Shown: piece by piece, positions 55,351-64,000 of the stretch
How the letters are laid out: every line of letters begins with the position of its first letter
How positions within the stretch are numbered: the stretch's first letter is position 1
Assembly (NCBI GenBank): GCA_963826505.1
Contig: CAWGXG010000007.1
Span: forward strand, 62,001 to 126,000
From: CAWGXG01 sp963826505
GTDB taxonomy: Bacteria > Chloroflexota > Anaerolineae > Aggregatilineales > Aggregatilineaceae
Reading direction: 5' to 3'
DNA length: 64,000 nucleotides
Translations under genes and position numbers: made by a program
The notes under the pieces: generated by a model
Told to the model about the DNA's origin: nothing
What the model saw: the letters and a program-made list of their open reading frames with translations, nothing else
Databases searched by the model: none

Positions 55351-56733
55351 ATGGACGCCAAAACACTCTACCGGCAGGGCGTGATCGCCATCCGAGACCA
55401 GAACGACCCCGTGCGCGGACGTGCGCTGCTGCTCGAGTCTCTTGAAGGCGATCCGCACAACGACATGGCGTGGTTGTGGCTCACCCGGACCACGTCCGAC
55501 CGCGCCACGCGGATCGAATACCTGGAGCGCGCACTGCGCATCAATCCGGACAACGCCCAGGCCCGCCGTCTGCGCGACCGGCTGGGCGGCCCGTCACCGG
55601 ACCAGCCCGCGCCCAGCCCTGCAATTCCTCCAGCGGCAGTTGTTCCCGCGGCGGAAGCGCCCCACTCGGTGATCCGCCCGCTGGTGCCGTACACCGTCGC
55701 CAAACCCGTCACGCCGCAGGAACGCGATCGCATCGCCTACTTAATGGACCGGGGCGAGATTTACCGCGAGGCGGGCGACATCGAGCAGGCTGTTGCACAG
55801 TGGATCGAAGTGCTGCAAATTCGTGTCGATCACGAGATCGCGCTGCGCAATGCGGCCGGGCACCTGTGGCAGCTCGGCTACCGCGACGACGCCCGCGAGC
55901 TGGTCCAGCGCGCCATCGACGCGCGCAGCGCCGTACCCACCGTCTACCTGACCGCAATCGACATGGCGGAACGCGTTGGCGATTACGACGCGGCCAACGC
56001 CGTGCGCGAGCGCCTCGTCGCACAACCTGACTCGGATGACCAGCTCATCGTCAAGATCGCCGAGTTCTACGCCGGACGGTACCAGATGGACCAGGCCATT
56101 CCATTCTTGGAGCGCGCCGCCGCCACACACCCCACCAGCCAGCCGATTCTGGTCAAGCTGGGCGATCTGCTCGAAGAAAGCGGGCGGCCCCGCGACGCGC
56201 AGCAGGTGTACGATCAAGCCGCCAGCCTGGGCACGCGCTCCAAAGCCGGGAAGGAAGCCAACAAACGCCTGGATACTTTCGTCCCCGTGCTGACCGACCG
56301 CGAGCGCGGCAGCGTGTGGCTGGCCGTGCGTGAGACCTTGGGAATTGTCTTGCTGTATCTGTTCTTGGGCTGGCAGGACGCGCGCCTGAGTCTGCTGCAT
56401 ATGGGGTTGCGCCACTGGGTCGGTATCGTGCTGAGTTTGGTGGGCGGCTACCTGCTGATCACGGCCACGTCCTCGCCACAGCAGGACCCGGTCGCCGGAT
56501 GGCTGGGCGGCGAGATTCCGCCGACCCCGCCCCAACCCGAGCCGGGCGAACCGCTGGTGCGCGCGCCCGGTCGCGCCCTGCAAGACCCGAGCAGCCTGCC
56601 GCTCCTGGCATCTGGAGCGCGGGCGGCGTTGGGATTGGCGGGCGGCCTGCTGCTCGTACTGGCCCTGGTGCTGGTGCTGAACCAGTCGCTGGACTGGGTT
56701 TTCACCCACAAGCCGCCCTACCTGCCCTGGTAA
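55351..56733 (+). CDS. TPR-repeat membrane protein
   Basis: This 460-residue protein has helical repeat units: IRDQNDPVRGRALLLESLEGD and AWLWLTRTTSDRATRIEYLERALRINPDN at the N terminus, then EIYREAGDIEQAVAQWIEVLQ, GDYDAANAVRERLVA and YQMDQAIPFLERAAATHP to about residue 300. Two hydrophobic segments follow near residues 330-375 and 425-450. It is probably a membrane-anchored scaffold with cytoplasmic TPRs. It lies 51 bases upstream of a rhomboid protease gene on the same strand. Confidence 0.85.
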   Translation: MDAKTLYRQGVIAIRDQNDPVRGRALLLESLEGDPHNDMAWLWLTRTTSDRATRIEYLERALRINPDNAQARRLRDRLGGPSPDQPAPSPAIPPAAVVPAAEAPHSVIRPLVPYTVAKPVTPQERDRIAYLMDRGEIYREAGDIEQAVAQWIEVLQIRVDHEIALRNAAGHLWQLGYRDDARELVQRAIDARSAVPTVYLTAIDMAERVGDYDAANAVRERLVAQPDSDDQLIVKIAEFYAGRYQMDQAIPFLERAAATHPTSQPILVKLGDLLEESGRPRDAQQVYDQAASLGTRSKAGKEANKRLDTFVPVLTDRERGSVWLAVRETLGIVLLYLFLGWQDARLSLLHMGLRHWVGIVLSLVGGYLLITATSSPQQDPVAGWLGGEIPPTPPQPEPGEPLVRAPGRALQDPSSLPLLASGARAALGLAGGLLLVLALVLVLNQSLDWVFTHKPPYLPW

Positions 56734-56784
56734 CCTGGACACGGGGCGCGGAGTCGCCCCCCGCTGAGAACGAGGCCCGCGCCG

Positions 56785-57645
56785 ATGTGTTTGCTGATCT
56801 TCATCCTCGCCTATTTTTTGCTGATCCTGTTCTTCGCGACACTGCTGTTCCCGATGCCTGTCAACGACTCAGGACTCGTGCGCTACCGGACGATCCCCTG
56901 GGCGACACTCGGTCTGATCACGCTCAACACGCTGATCTTCGTGCTGTGGACCGCGCCCGACCTCTACCAAAGCACCCAGGGCGGCGGGATCGGCGTCACC
57001 ACCAACTTTGACGCCTACGTCAACAAGATCAACACCTACGGCTTCAGCGAAAAAGCGATTCGCAGCGGCGGCGGGGTAGCGGCTTTTGCGACGCTGACGT
57101 CCATCTTCATGCACGCCGATTTCTGGCACCTGTTCGGGAATATGGTGTACCTGTGGGCGTTTGGCCGCCGCGTCGAGGATGCATGCGGATCGTGGCGCTT
57201 TTTGCTGTTTTACCTGTTGTCGGGCATGGTCGCCAACGTGGGCAGCGTGTTGGCTACCCCAAGCCTGGATACCTTGCCGGGCATCGGCGCGAGCGGCGCG
57301 ATCGCGGGTGTGATGGGAGCCTACCTGCTGCTGTTTCCCGGCACGTCGGTCATGTGCCTGTGGGGAATCGGGCTGGGGCTGCGCCTGCCGTATGCGGCGC
57401 TGCGTCTGCTGTGGAACCGCGAAGCGAAATTCTGGCGCTGGACGGTGTCGCTGCCCGCGTGGCTGCTGCTGATCTGGTTCGTCGTGCAGAGCACGCTGCC
57501 CTCGCTAGAGCTGATCCGAAGCGATCAGGAAATCCAAGGCGTCAACCATCTGGCCCATTTGGCGGGCTTCTTCGCCGCGCTGACGGTGTTCTTCTTCGTG
57601 CGCAAGGACCTGCTCATGCGCTACCTGCACGGGCGCAAGCTCTGA
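56785..57645 (+). CDS. rhomboid-family intramembrane serine protease
   Basis: This 286-residue membrane protein has FMHADFWHLFGNMVYLWAFG (the N-terminal His/Asn region), GIGASGAIAGVMGAYLLL with the catalytic Ser in GASGA, and HLAHLAGFFAAL with the catalytic His. At least six membrane segments are visible, plus an extra cytoplasmic loop after the Ser helix. It cleaves transmembrane substrates. Together with the TPR protein upstream it forms a likely two-gene unit. GAGG precedes the ATG by nine bases. Confidence 0.93.
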   Translation: MCLLIFILAYFLLILFFATLLFPMPVNDSGLVRYRTIPWATLGLITLNTLIFVLWTAPDLYQSTQGGGIGVTTNFDAYVNKINTYGFSEKAIRSGGGVAAFATLTSIFMHADFWHLFGNMVYLWAFGRRVEDACGSWRFLLFYLLSGMVANVGSVLATPSLDTLPGIGASGAIAGVMGAYLLLFPGTSVMCLWGIGLGLRLPYAALRLLWNREAKFWRWTVSLPAWLLLIWFVVQSTLPSLELIRSDQEIQGVNHLAHLAGFFAALTVFFFVRKDLLMRYLHGRKL

Positions 57646-57852
57646 GCGGTAGGCGGACAGCACAAAACAGACCTCATCCACCGCGTGGCAGGTGCGCATT
57701 AGGAACTTCCCCGCTGCGATCGCAGTCCATTTCCCGCCTTACACGCGACGCATCCAAATTCCGGCGAGCGTGTTACAATTGCGCCATACTCGGTGCTCGC
57801 ATCCACGACGGGGCCGGGTGTGGATGAGGGCGCTCACTATGAAGGATCAACG

Positions 57853-59997
57853 TTGAATCGACGACTTGAACTCACATTGGTCACGCTGCTGCTGCTGTTG
57901 GCGGCGCTGCTGCGCGTCTGGGACCTGACCCGACTGCCACCCGGTTTCAGTAATGAAGAACTGGCCTATATTCGCATGAGTCAGACCGTGCGTCAGGGCG
58001 AAGTCGCCGTGTATTATCAGGTAGGGGATGGGCAGGGCCACGCGGGGTTATTCGCCGTCCTGACCACTGTGAGCACTCATTTTACGGGCGGCGGGCTGCT
58101 GGGTTACCGGCTGCTGCCGCTGTGGGGCGGACTGCTCGCGGCGGCGCTGCTCTATGCGCTGGCACGTCGGCTGTTTGGTGTGCCGGTCGCGCTGATCGCG
58201 TTGGGGATGTTCGCGGTCAACTTCAGGGCAATTCTGTTGGCGCGCAGCGTCAGCGCCCAGTCGCTGATGCCCGCCTATATCCTGTTGGTGCTGCTCTTGC
58301 TGACGCTGGGTTTCAACGTCCGCCCGGTGATGACGTTTAAAGCGCCCCGCACCTGGACTTTTGCGCTGATGGCAGTGCTGTTTGGCGTCGGCGCCTATCT
58401 GCATTATACCGCGCTGCTGCTGGCCCCGCTGGCCGTGATATTCCTCGTGCACCTGCTCATGACCCACCAGCCGCTCTCGCGCCGGATATGGAGTCTCAGT
58501 GTATTCGTGATTGTGCTCGCGACCATCGTCGGGACGCCCTACCTCATCTCGACGCTGCGCGACACCCCCTTGAGCGAACCTTACGTGCTGTGGTCTCAAC
58601 GTCCGCACAGTGTGAAAGCGGTCGTAGACGGGGCGCTGCACGCTATTAGCGGCGTGATCTGGCACGGCGATGTGTCGCCGAGCGCCAATCTGCCGCGCCT
58701 GCCATGGGTGGGGCCGGTCACGGCGCTGCTGCTGATCACAGGGGCGGCGGTATCGATCCGGCGCTGGCGCGAGCCACGGTATATGCTGATTTTGCTGAGC
58801 CTGGCGGGCGGACTGCTGCTGGATACCTGGGTCAGCACTACCCCGACTTTTTCCGCCAACCTCGTCGCCCTGCCCGCCGTGTATATTCTGCCGGGCATCG
58901 GCGTGCTGGTCGTGGTGAACTGGCTGCGCGGACGCGGTATGGCGCAGGTGTGGCAGACGGCAGCGGCGGCCCTGGTCGTGATGCTGGTGGTAAACGTGGT
59001 CGCCGTGCGCGCGCATCTGTTCAACGATTACCGGCACGATGCCGCCGTCTTCACCGCCTATCATGCCAACCTGGGCTATCTGGCCGCCTACCTGGATCGC
59101 ACGCCGAACGGGCTGCCGGTCGAAGTCTGCGCGGCGGGAAAAGATACACCCGGCGATACCGGGCTGTCACCGCGCCAGATGCTGCGCCTGATGCAGCACC
59201 GCCACCATATGCTGATCCGGCACGCGGACTGCCAGAGCGGTCTGGTGTTGATCAACGCCGGCGCGCCGATGCGCCTGGCGTTCGCCAGCGACAGAGATCC
59301 TGCCTTGATGCCGCCAGAGCTCGCTGAATGGCTGTCGGACGCGCAGCCCATCCCGGTCGAAGGGCTGCCCAAGGGCAGCGTCGTGCGGCTGGATGTCGAA
59401 CAGCGCGTGCGCGACGCGGGTGGCCAATGGCAGGTCCTTTCGCCCGTGTCGTTTTTCCCTGATTCCGACGGCCACAGCGCGCCGGTGGCTCTGCCGGTCC
59501 AGCTCGAACAAAACCTGACGTTTGCCGGGTACGATCCGCGCGTGTTCGAAGGCGAGCGCGTGCCGGGCGGCGATCCGATCGTGCTGGTCACCTACTGGCG
59601 CGTGGATGGCCCGCTGCCCCCCGGGTTGGGGATTTTCGCCCACCTGCTCGCCTATTCCCAAAACGATCCGCCCGTGCCGCTGCTCGAACCGTGGGCCGAG
59701 TCCAACACGATTAACGTGATCCCCAAAGAGCTGCGCAACCGAGACATTTTCATCCAGGTGTCGTACCTGTGGCTGAGCCAGAATCTCACGCCGGGCAGCT
59801 ACGCGCTGACGGTGGGCGCGTATAACGGCACGGTCACGATCCTGGAACAGCACCTCAACGTGCTCGACCCCTCACGCGACTACCAGCCGCACGGCGATCG
59901 CCTTTGGTTGGGCGATTTCGTCGTGTCTCCGGCAGATGACGGTGGCGACGGCGGCGCGAGTGCCGACTCGGGCGCGTCCGGCGCGGCGGGGTCCTAG
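57853..59997 (+). CDS. GT39-like membrane glycosyltransferase with soluble C-terminal domain
   Basis: TTG 57853 is preferred because AAGGA (57842-57846) is six bases upstream; in-frame codons from 57793 precede it. The protein has about 714 residues. A first-loop pattern LPPGFSNEELAYIRMSQTV after the first helix resembles the acidic loop of PMT/ArnT (GT39) transferases. About ten helices run to residue 410. The last 300 residues are soluble, with SFFPDSDGHSAPVALPVQLEQNLTFAGYD and IVLVTYWRVDGPLPPG, like the tail of the DUF2723 protein at 30832. It probably glycosylates envelope molecules. Confidence 0.85.
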   Translation: MNRRLELTLVTLLLLLAALLRVWDLTRLPPGFSNEELAYIRMSQTVRQGEVAVYYQVGDGQGHAGLFAVLTTVSTHFTGGGLLGYRLLPLWGGLLAAALLYALARRLFGVPVALIALGMFAVNFRAILLARSVSAQSLMPAYILLVLLLLTLGFNVRPVMTFKAPRTWTFALMAVLFGVGAYLHYTALLLAPLAVIFLVHLLMTHQPLSRRIWSLSVFVIVLATIVGTPYLISTLRDTPLSEPYVLWSQRPHSVKAVVDGALHAISGVIWHGDVSPSANLPRLPWVGPVTALLLITGAAVSIRRWREPRYMLILLSLAGGLLLDTWVSTTPTFSANLVALPAVYILPGIGVLVVVNWLRGRGMAQVWQTAAAALVVMLVVNVVAVRAHLFNDYRHDAAVFTAYHANLGYLAAYLDRTPNGLPVEVCAAGKDTPGDTGLSPRQMLRLMQHRHHMLIRHADCQSGLVLINAGAPMRLAFASDRDPALMPPELAEWLSDAQPIPVEGLPKGSVVRLDVEQRVRDAGGQWQVLSPVSFFPDSDGHSAPVALPVQLEQNLTFAGYDPRVFEGERVPGGDPIVLVTYWRVDGPLPPGLGIFAHLLAYSQNDPPVPLLEPWAESNTINVIPKELRNRDIFIQVSYLWLSQNLTPGSYALTVGAYNGTVTILEQHLNVLDPSRDYQPHGDRLWLGDFVVSPADDGGDGGASADSGASGAAGS

Positions 59998-59999
59998 CG

Positions 60000-61039
60000 G
60001 TGAGCAAGTCGATGCTGGTTCTCGACGGCAGTCAGGGCGAAGGCGGCGGGCAGATCGTCCGCACGGCGCTGACGCTGAGCTGCATCACGGGCACGCCCGT
60101 GCGCGTCGAGAACATCCGCGCCGGGCGCAAAACGCCCGGACTGCGCGCCGCAGCACGTCACCTGCTATGCGGGCGGCCGCCGCCCTGTGTGACGCCGGGA
60201 CGGAGGGCGTCGAGGTTGGGTCGGACGCGATCACGTTCGATGCCGGGCGGTGCGGTGCACCCCGGTGAATATACCTGGGCGGTCGGCACGGCGGGCGCGG
60301 CGACGCTGGTCTTGCAGACGGTGCTGCTGCCGCTGGCTTTGGCGGCAGGGCAATCGACGCGTGGCGGTCTACGGCGGGACGCATGTCCCGCACAGCCCGT
60401 CCGGCCATTACCTGCGCGACGTGTATTTGCCCGTGCTGCTCGGCCTGGGCGCGCAGCTTGAAATTTATATGGACACCTACGGCTTGATGCCCGAAGGCGG
60501 CGGCACGATCACCGCGCTCACTGGAAGGGCGGCGCGCTGCTGTCAGGCGCGACTATGCGCGAGCGCGGGCGGTTGGAGCGCGTCATCGGCACGGCGGTCG
60601 AGCTGCAATCTGCCGTCGCACATCCCGCAGCGCATCGCCAACCGGGCCATCAACCTGCTGGCACGCGTGAACACCGATGTCGATATTCGCCCGCGTGCGC
60701 ACGCGCAGCATCAGCACCGGGCGCGGGGCTGTTCCTGGCGCTGGAATACAGCAACGGGCGCGGCGGGGTCGGCGTGCTGGGGCGCAAGGGGATGCCCTCG
60801 GAAGTCGTCGCGGAACAGGCCGTCACCGAACTGCTGGCCTTTCACGACAGCGGCGCCGCCGTGGACCGGCATCTGGCCGACCAGCTTGATGCTGCCGCTG
60901 GCGCTGTCTGCCGGGGACAGCGTGTCACGGTGGAGGCGATCACGTCCCACCTGTTGACCAATATCGCCGTTGTGCGCGCCTTTCTCAACCGCCCGATCGA
61001 CGGTGGACGAGCGCGCGCGTCACTATCACGTTTGGATAA
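60000..61039 (+). CDS. rtcA: RNA 3'-terminal phosphate cyclase (about nine frame breaks)
   Basis: Pieces in three frames line up in RtcA order: LDGSQGEGGGQIVRTALTLS (nucleotide start), VENIRAGRKTPGLR, RAAAALCDAGTEGVEVGSD, YTWAVGTAGAATLVLQTVLLP, VYGGTHVPHSPSGHYLRDVY, TYGLMPEGGGTI, MRERGRLERVIGTAVEL, SHIPQRIANRAINLLARVN, AGLFLALEYSNGRGGVGVLG, and SHLLTNIAVVRAFL, ending near 61039. RtcA turns RNA 3'-phosphates into 2',3'-cyclic ends with ATP through a His adenylate. The expected length of about 340 residues is met. The frame breaks are dense, probably low-quality sequence. No RtcB or RtcR gene is next to it. Confidence 0.8.
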
Positions 61040-61048
61040 TCGAAACTC

Positions 61049-62076
61049 ATGACACTCACTATGTTCGAAATCGTCTTTTTGGGCACATCTGCCAGCGCGC
61101 CATCCATTCACCGGGGCCTATCGGCCCAGGTGGTGATGGTCAAAAATCACCGTTACCTGATCGACTGCGGCGAAGGCACGCAGCGCCAACTTCTCAAGAG
61201 CGGGATCGGATTCAAACGGCTGAACCGCATCCTGATCACGCATGGGCACCTCGATCACATCCTGGGGCTGGCCGGGCTGATGTCGACCTTCATGCGCTGG
61301 GAAAGCATCGACGCGCTGGAAATCTGGGGCGGGCAGATGGGCGCTTGGACCGCGTGCAGGATCTGATTTTCGGCGTGGTGCTGCGCGGTGCGCAGCCGCC
61401 GATGCCGCTGCACCTGATCGACATCAAGCCGGGCGTGTTGATGGAAGACGCCGATTACAACGTGTCCGCCTTCCCGGTGGCGCATCGCGGGCCGCGACTG
61501 CTTCGGCTATGTGTTCCAGGAGAAGCCGCGCCGCCCGTTTCTGGTCGAGCGCGCGGAGGCGCTGGGCGTCCCTGCCGGGCCGGAACGCGCGCGGCTGGTG
61601 CGCGGCGAAGCGATTACGCTGGCGGACGGGCGCATCATCCAGCCGGACGACGTGCTCGGCCCGGATTTGCCCGGCGCGCGGCTGATCTTCACCGGCGACA
61701 TCGCGTCGCTGGACGGTCTGCGGGACAGTAGCAACGAACGCGCACGCGCTGGTCATCGAGGCGACGTATCTGGACGAAGACGCCGATATGGCCGACCGCA
61801 GTTCGGGCACATGACGGCGGGACAGGCGGCGCGTTTCGCGGCGGAAGCACGGAGTCGGAACGCTGCTGCTGACGCACGTCTCGCGGCGCTACCGCGAGCG
61901 CGACATCGTCGCGCGAGGCGCAGCAGTACTTCCCGAACGCGGTCGTCGTGCGCGACTTCGATCGCTTCCTGGTGGCGAAAGGCCGCCCGGTGCAGAAGAT
62001 CAACGCGCCGGGAACTGAAGCGCATGGTCCCGACGTTAACCCGCTTGAACTGCTCGAATCGAGCGACGAAGGCTAG
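61049..62076 (+). CDS. rnz: ribonuclease Z (several frame breaks)
   Basis: From ATG 61049 the first 105 residues include EIVFLGTSASAPS, LIDCGEGTQRQLL and the metal motif THGHLDHILGL. Later frames continue LHLIDIKPGVLMEDADYNVSAF, GYVFQEKPRRPFLVERAEAL, LIFTGDIASLDGL, ALVIEATYLDEDADMAD, THVSRRYRERDI and FPNAVVVRDFDRF, ending with DEG at 62076. This is the tRNase Z endonuclease that trims tRNA 3' trailers with two zinc ions. At least five to seven single-base indels are needed. The gene is core in bacteria, so errors are more likely than decay. It is ten bases after rtcA. Confidence 0.83.
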
Positions 62077-62143
62077 AGGAAAACAATACAGGGCGGCCTT
62101 GCGGTCGCCCTGATGTTTTCGTACGTGTGTGAAGTGGTGCCGC

Positions 62144-62969
62144 CTACGGGCGACCGCTGAGTTCCACGCCGGCCAGGCTGGGATAATTCTCGATCGGGGT
62201 CAGGCGCACCTGGAGCGTGCCGTCTGTCACCTGTACGCTCGCCAATGGTCGAATATGACGCCGTATATGACCCGGAGTCCATCGGCCGGAACGAGCGCAC
62301 GCGCTCGACACCCTGCACCGTGATCCCGAATTCGCTCGCCTTATTCTTGTCGTATTCGACGAAGTACAGGCGCACATTGTAGGTGCCGTTGGGCAGACCG
62401 GTCTGCGTCCAGATCAGGTCTGTGCCGTCCTTGCCGTGCCCGGTGGAAGCCACCGTCTGGAAGATGAGATCGTCGCTGGTGTTTTTGATGTTCTTTTTCG
62501 TCTTCTCGCGGAAGATGTTGCCGCTGGTGCTCACGCCAAACTCGCCTTGCCACATACGACCGCTGTGGTCGGACTTGGAGACAATTTCGCCAATGTTGAC
62601 GAGATAGCTGTAATCGCATACGTCGCCGGTCTGGTCGCCGTCGCTGTCCTTCTGGTCGGCGTTGGCTACGTCTACACAGTTGTCCTGATCGTCCGGGACG
62701 CCGTCCTGATCCTGATCCGCGATTTCTTCTTCGTCGTCCTGCTGCGGACCCTGCGGATCTTGAATTTGAGGATCCTGCTGATCCTGCGTCTGCGGCTGGG
62801 GATCGCCCATGCTCTGCACGACCTTATCGAACGTATCGCGCACAGCCGGTCCGGCGACGGCCAGTCCCGCGGTTCCCACGGTGCCAACCAATGCCAGAAT
62901 GAGCGCGTATTCGACCAACCCCTGCCCGCTCTGTGAACGAGTAAACCACTGCTTGATAGACTGCATCAT
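62144..62969 (-). CDS. Flp-type pilin with calcium-repeat linker and malectin-like tip (frame break near 62240)
   Basis: The ATG at 62969 has GGAG nine bases upstream. Residues about 13-40 hold a class-III prepilin signature, SGQGLVEYALILALVG, with Glu at +5 of the Gly cleavage site, then a hydrophobic helix. A long Asp/Gln-rich linker leads to a thrombospondin-type-3-like repeat (DQDGVPDDQDNCVDVANADQ). A malectin-like carbohydrate-binding domain follows: VNIGE, KNTSDDLIFQTVAS, and NGTYNVRLYFVEYD. The last strands (SVQVTDGTLQVRLTP and LAGVELSGRP) appear in another frame after about 62240, stopping at 62144. It is probably a minor surface pilin that binds sugars. Confidence 0.75.
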
Positions 62970-63093
62970 GTCTTCGTACTCCAAGATAAATCCGTGATGA
63001 TTGATAGCCTTATTATGATCGTGTCAAATTAAACTCCCATAAAGGCCAGATCAAATCCAGCTTGAAAATTTATGCAGTCCGTATTATTTTCTG

Positions 63094-63134
63094 TTGACAG
63101 GCGCGACGCACTTTGCTACCATCGTCCTTATAAT
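63094..63134 (+). promoter_or_regulatory. promoter of the pheS T-box leader
   Basis: TTGACA (63094-63099) is followed 17 bases later by TACCAT (63117-63122). A perfect TATAAT also occurs at 63129-63134, though without a clear -35 box at normal distance. Either would start transcription just before the first T-box stem near 63147. The region is AT-rich compared with the flanks. Confidence 0.55.
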
Positions 63135-63146
63135 TACACATCTCAA

Positions 63147-63462
63147 AGGCGCTGACGGAGAATAGTACGCGCGCCCAGGCTGCTCCCAGGGAGTACGGGC
63201 CAATGACTGCAAGCCCGGACGGGTAGCGCGCGCGGAAGTTCGCTCCTGAGCTGACGGGGGAACGGTGGGATCACGATCCTGCCCAGTAGTCCGCTCCGCG
63301 TGCCCGGCGTTAGCAGGGCGGCCTCTCGCGCCCCAACCGGGTGCGCCGCAGGCGAAATGAAGCGAGTCCGTGCGCTGCGTGTGCGGGCTAAGCAGGGTGG
63401 TACCGCGAGTGCAATCTCGTCCCTGATCCGAACCGGGATCGGCGACGGGATTTTTTGTTTTT
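63147..63462 (+). promoter_or_regulatory. T-box riboswitch, phenylalanine type, upstream of pheS
   Basis: The hallmark T-box sequence AGGGTGGTACCGCG is at 63394-63407. Upstream, GGAG (63157-63160) pairs with CTCC (63243-63246). The internal loop has AGTA (63164-63167) on one side and GAAGTTCG on the other, which places TTC (63239-63241), a Phe codon, in the specifier position with a purine after it. The bulge TGGT would pair with an ACCA tRNA end, matching A73 of tRNA-Phe. The leader ends in a strong terminator and is followed by pheS. Uncharged tRNA-Phe would stabilise the antiterminator and allow pheS expression. Confidence 0.92.
63414..63457 (+). terminator. T-box-controlled intrinsic terminator
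   Basis: The 5' arm ATCTCGTC-CC-GATCC (from 63414) pairs with GGATC-GG-GACGGGAT (to 63452) with two single-base bulges and a small loop. It is followed by TTTTTGTTTTTT. Its 5' arm overlaps the region just after the T-box sequence, so antiterminator and terminator are mutually exclusive. Confidence 0.88.
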
Positions 63463-63548
63463 TGAGGTGGTTGTGAAACAATAGGCCGGTGTGCGCAGGC
63501 GATTACACCGCGCGTCTGCCCGGCACCGCCATCGACAAGGGGATACGT

Positions 63549-64000
63549 ATGCTGGAACAACTCGACTCTATCTATCAGCGGGCATTAAGTGAGCTAAACG
63601 GAATCGCTGACGGCGACGCACTCACCGAGTGGGAGCGGCGCTATCTCGGCAAGAAGGGCGAAGTCACGCTCATGCTGCGCTCGACCGGCCAACTGCCCGC
63701 CGAGCAGCGCGCGACGTTCGGCCAACGCGCCAATACCGTCAAGAATGCGCTCAACGACCAGTACATCGCGCATGCCGAATTGATCCGGCAGCACGAGCTG
63801 GCCCGCACGCTCGAAGAGGGCGCGCTGGATGTGACCCTGCCGGGACGCGTCGTCCCGACCGGCAGCCTGCACCCGACGACCCAAACGCTGCGCATGATCT
63901 CTTGCGATCTGGGCGGATATGGGCTTTCAGGTCTTCCGCAGCCGTGACGTGGAAGACGACGATACCAACTTCAGCCTGCTGAATATCCCGCCCCACCACC
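63549..64000 (+). CDS. pheS: phenylalanyl-tRNA synthetase alpha subunit (frame break near 63903, 3' end outside window)
   Basis: The ATG at 63549 is five bases after AAGGGG. The N-terminal coiled-coil domain is visible (LDSIYQRALSELNGI, then YLGKKGEVTLMLRS, and FGQRANTVKNALN), then LPGRVVPTGSLHPTTQTLR leading into the catalytic domain. The printed frame runs into a stop near 63947. Another frame from about 63905 continues IWADMGFQVFRSRDVEDD and NFSLLNIPPHH, the expected class II aaRS motif-1 region, to the window end. The gene is essential, so the break must be a sequence error or a local variant. It is controlled by the T-box leader upstream. Confidence 0.9.

Noticed and set aside
63084..63560. 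158-codon minus-strand frame over the pheS leader
   Set aside because: The region is a T-box RNA with matched specifier, T-box core and terminator, not coding.

Overview
The window looks like a chromosomal piece of a GC-rich bacterium, most likely Chloroflexota (Anaerolineae-like). This is inferred from the mix of SpoVS-, STAS- and MinD-type proteins, lipoproteins with GC-rich coding, a Flp-type pilin with a C-terminal adhesin, GT-C glycosyltransferases with soluble C-terminal domains, and a T-box leader on pheS. I saw no phage genes, insertion sequences or CRISPR. I could not run any search, so the taxonomic placement is inference.

Region 0.7-21 kb is a long, mostly co-directional island for nucleoside and ribosyl-compound uptake and breakdown. 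A sigma70-type promoter precedes a BMP-family substrate-binding protein, a double-ATPase ABC protein and two permeases; the first permease carries two periplasmic domains spliced in front of its transport domain. These are followed by an ADP-ribosylglycohydrolase, a PfkB kinase, a YjbQ protein, pseudouridine-5'-phosphate glycosidase (psuG), a DinB protein, two nucleoside hydrolases, three more PfkB-type proteins and an SIS sugar isomerase. Many genes overlap by ATGA or similar junctions. Two of the PfkB proteins have GAGN in place of the catalytic GAGD. Downstream are a GNAT protein, a HAD phosphatase overlapping a shikimate-kinase-like protein, and a nitrilase-family amidase. A second nucleoside hydrolase operon with two M42-type peptidases lies at 32.8-36.0 kb on the other strand.

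Region 21-31 kb holds a lipoprotein/Nudix pair, an unusual ATPase-permease-ATPase FtsX/MacB-type ABC locus, and a small regulatory neighbourhood (STAS antagonist, MinD-like ATPase, SpoVS, Crp/Fnr regulator). Region 31-50 kb holds a DUF2723-type glycosyltransferase, a beta-propeller protein next to an OmpR-type two-component system, a triple-PDZ protein, an R2-like ligand-binding oxidase, an SPFH-like membrane protein, a short pyrophosphatase-like protein, and a large WD40 lipoprotein whose propeller is split by a novel-looking repeat module. Region 50-60 kb carries an orphan acyl carrier protein, tRNA-Ser(CGA), tadA, a second FtsX-type ABC exporter, tRNA-Pro(UGG), a TPR protein, a rhomboid protease and a GT39-like protein. 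Region 60-64 kb has rtcA, rnz, a pilin-malectin protein, and a phenylalanine T-box riboswitch in front of pheS, which runs off the window.

A key caution: at least eleven genes are split by single-base indels, often at runs of G or C. They include the essential pheS and the core RNase Z gene. The two halves of each gene keep family motifs in the alternate frame. This pattern fits sequence or assembly error much better than true gene decay, so I annotate these as single genes with their frame breaks noted.
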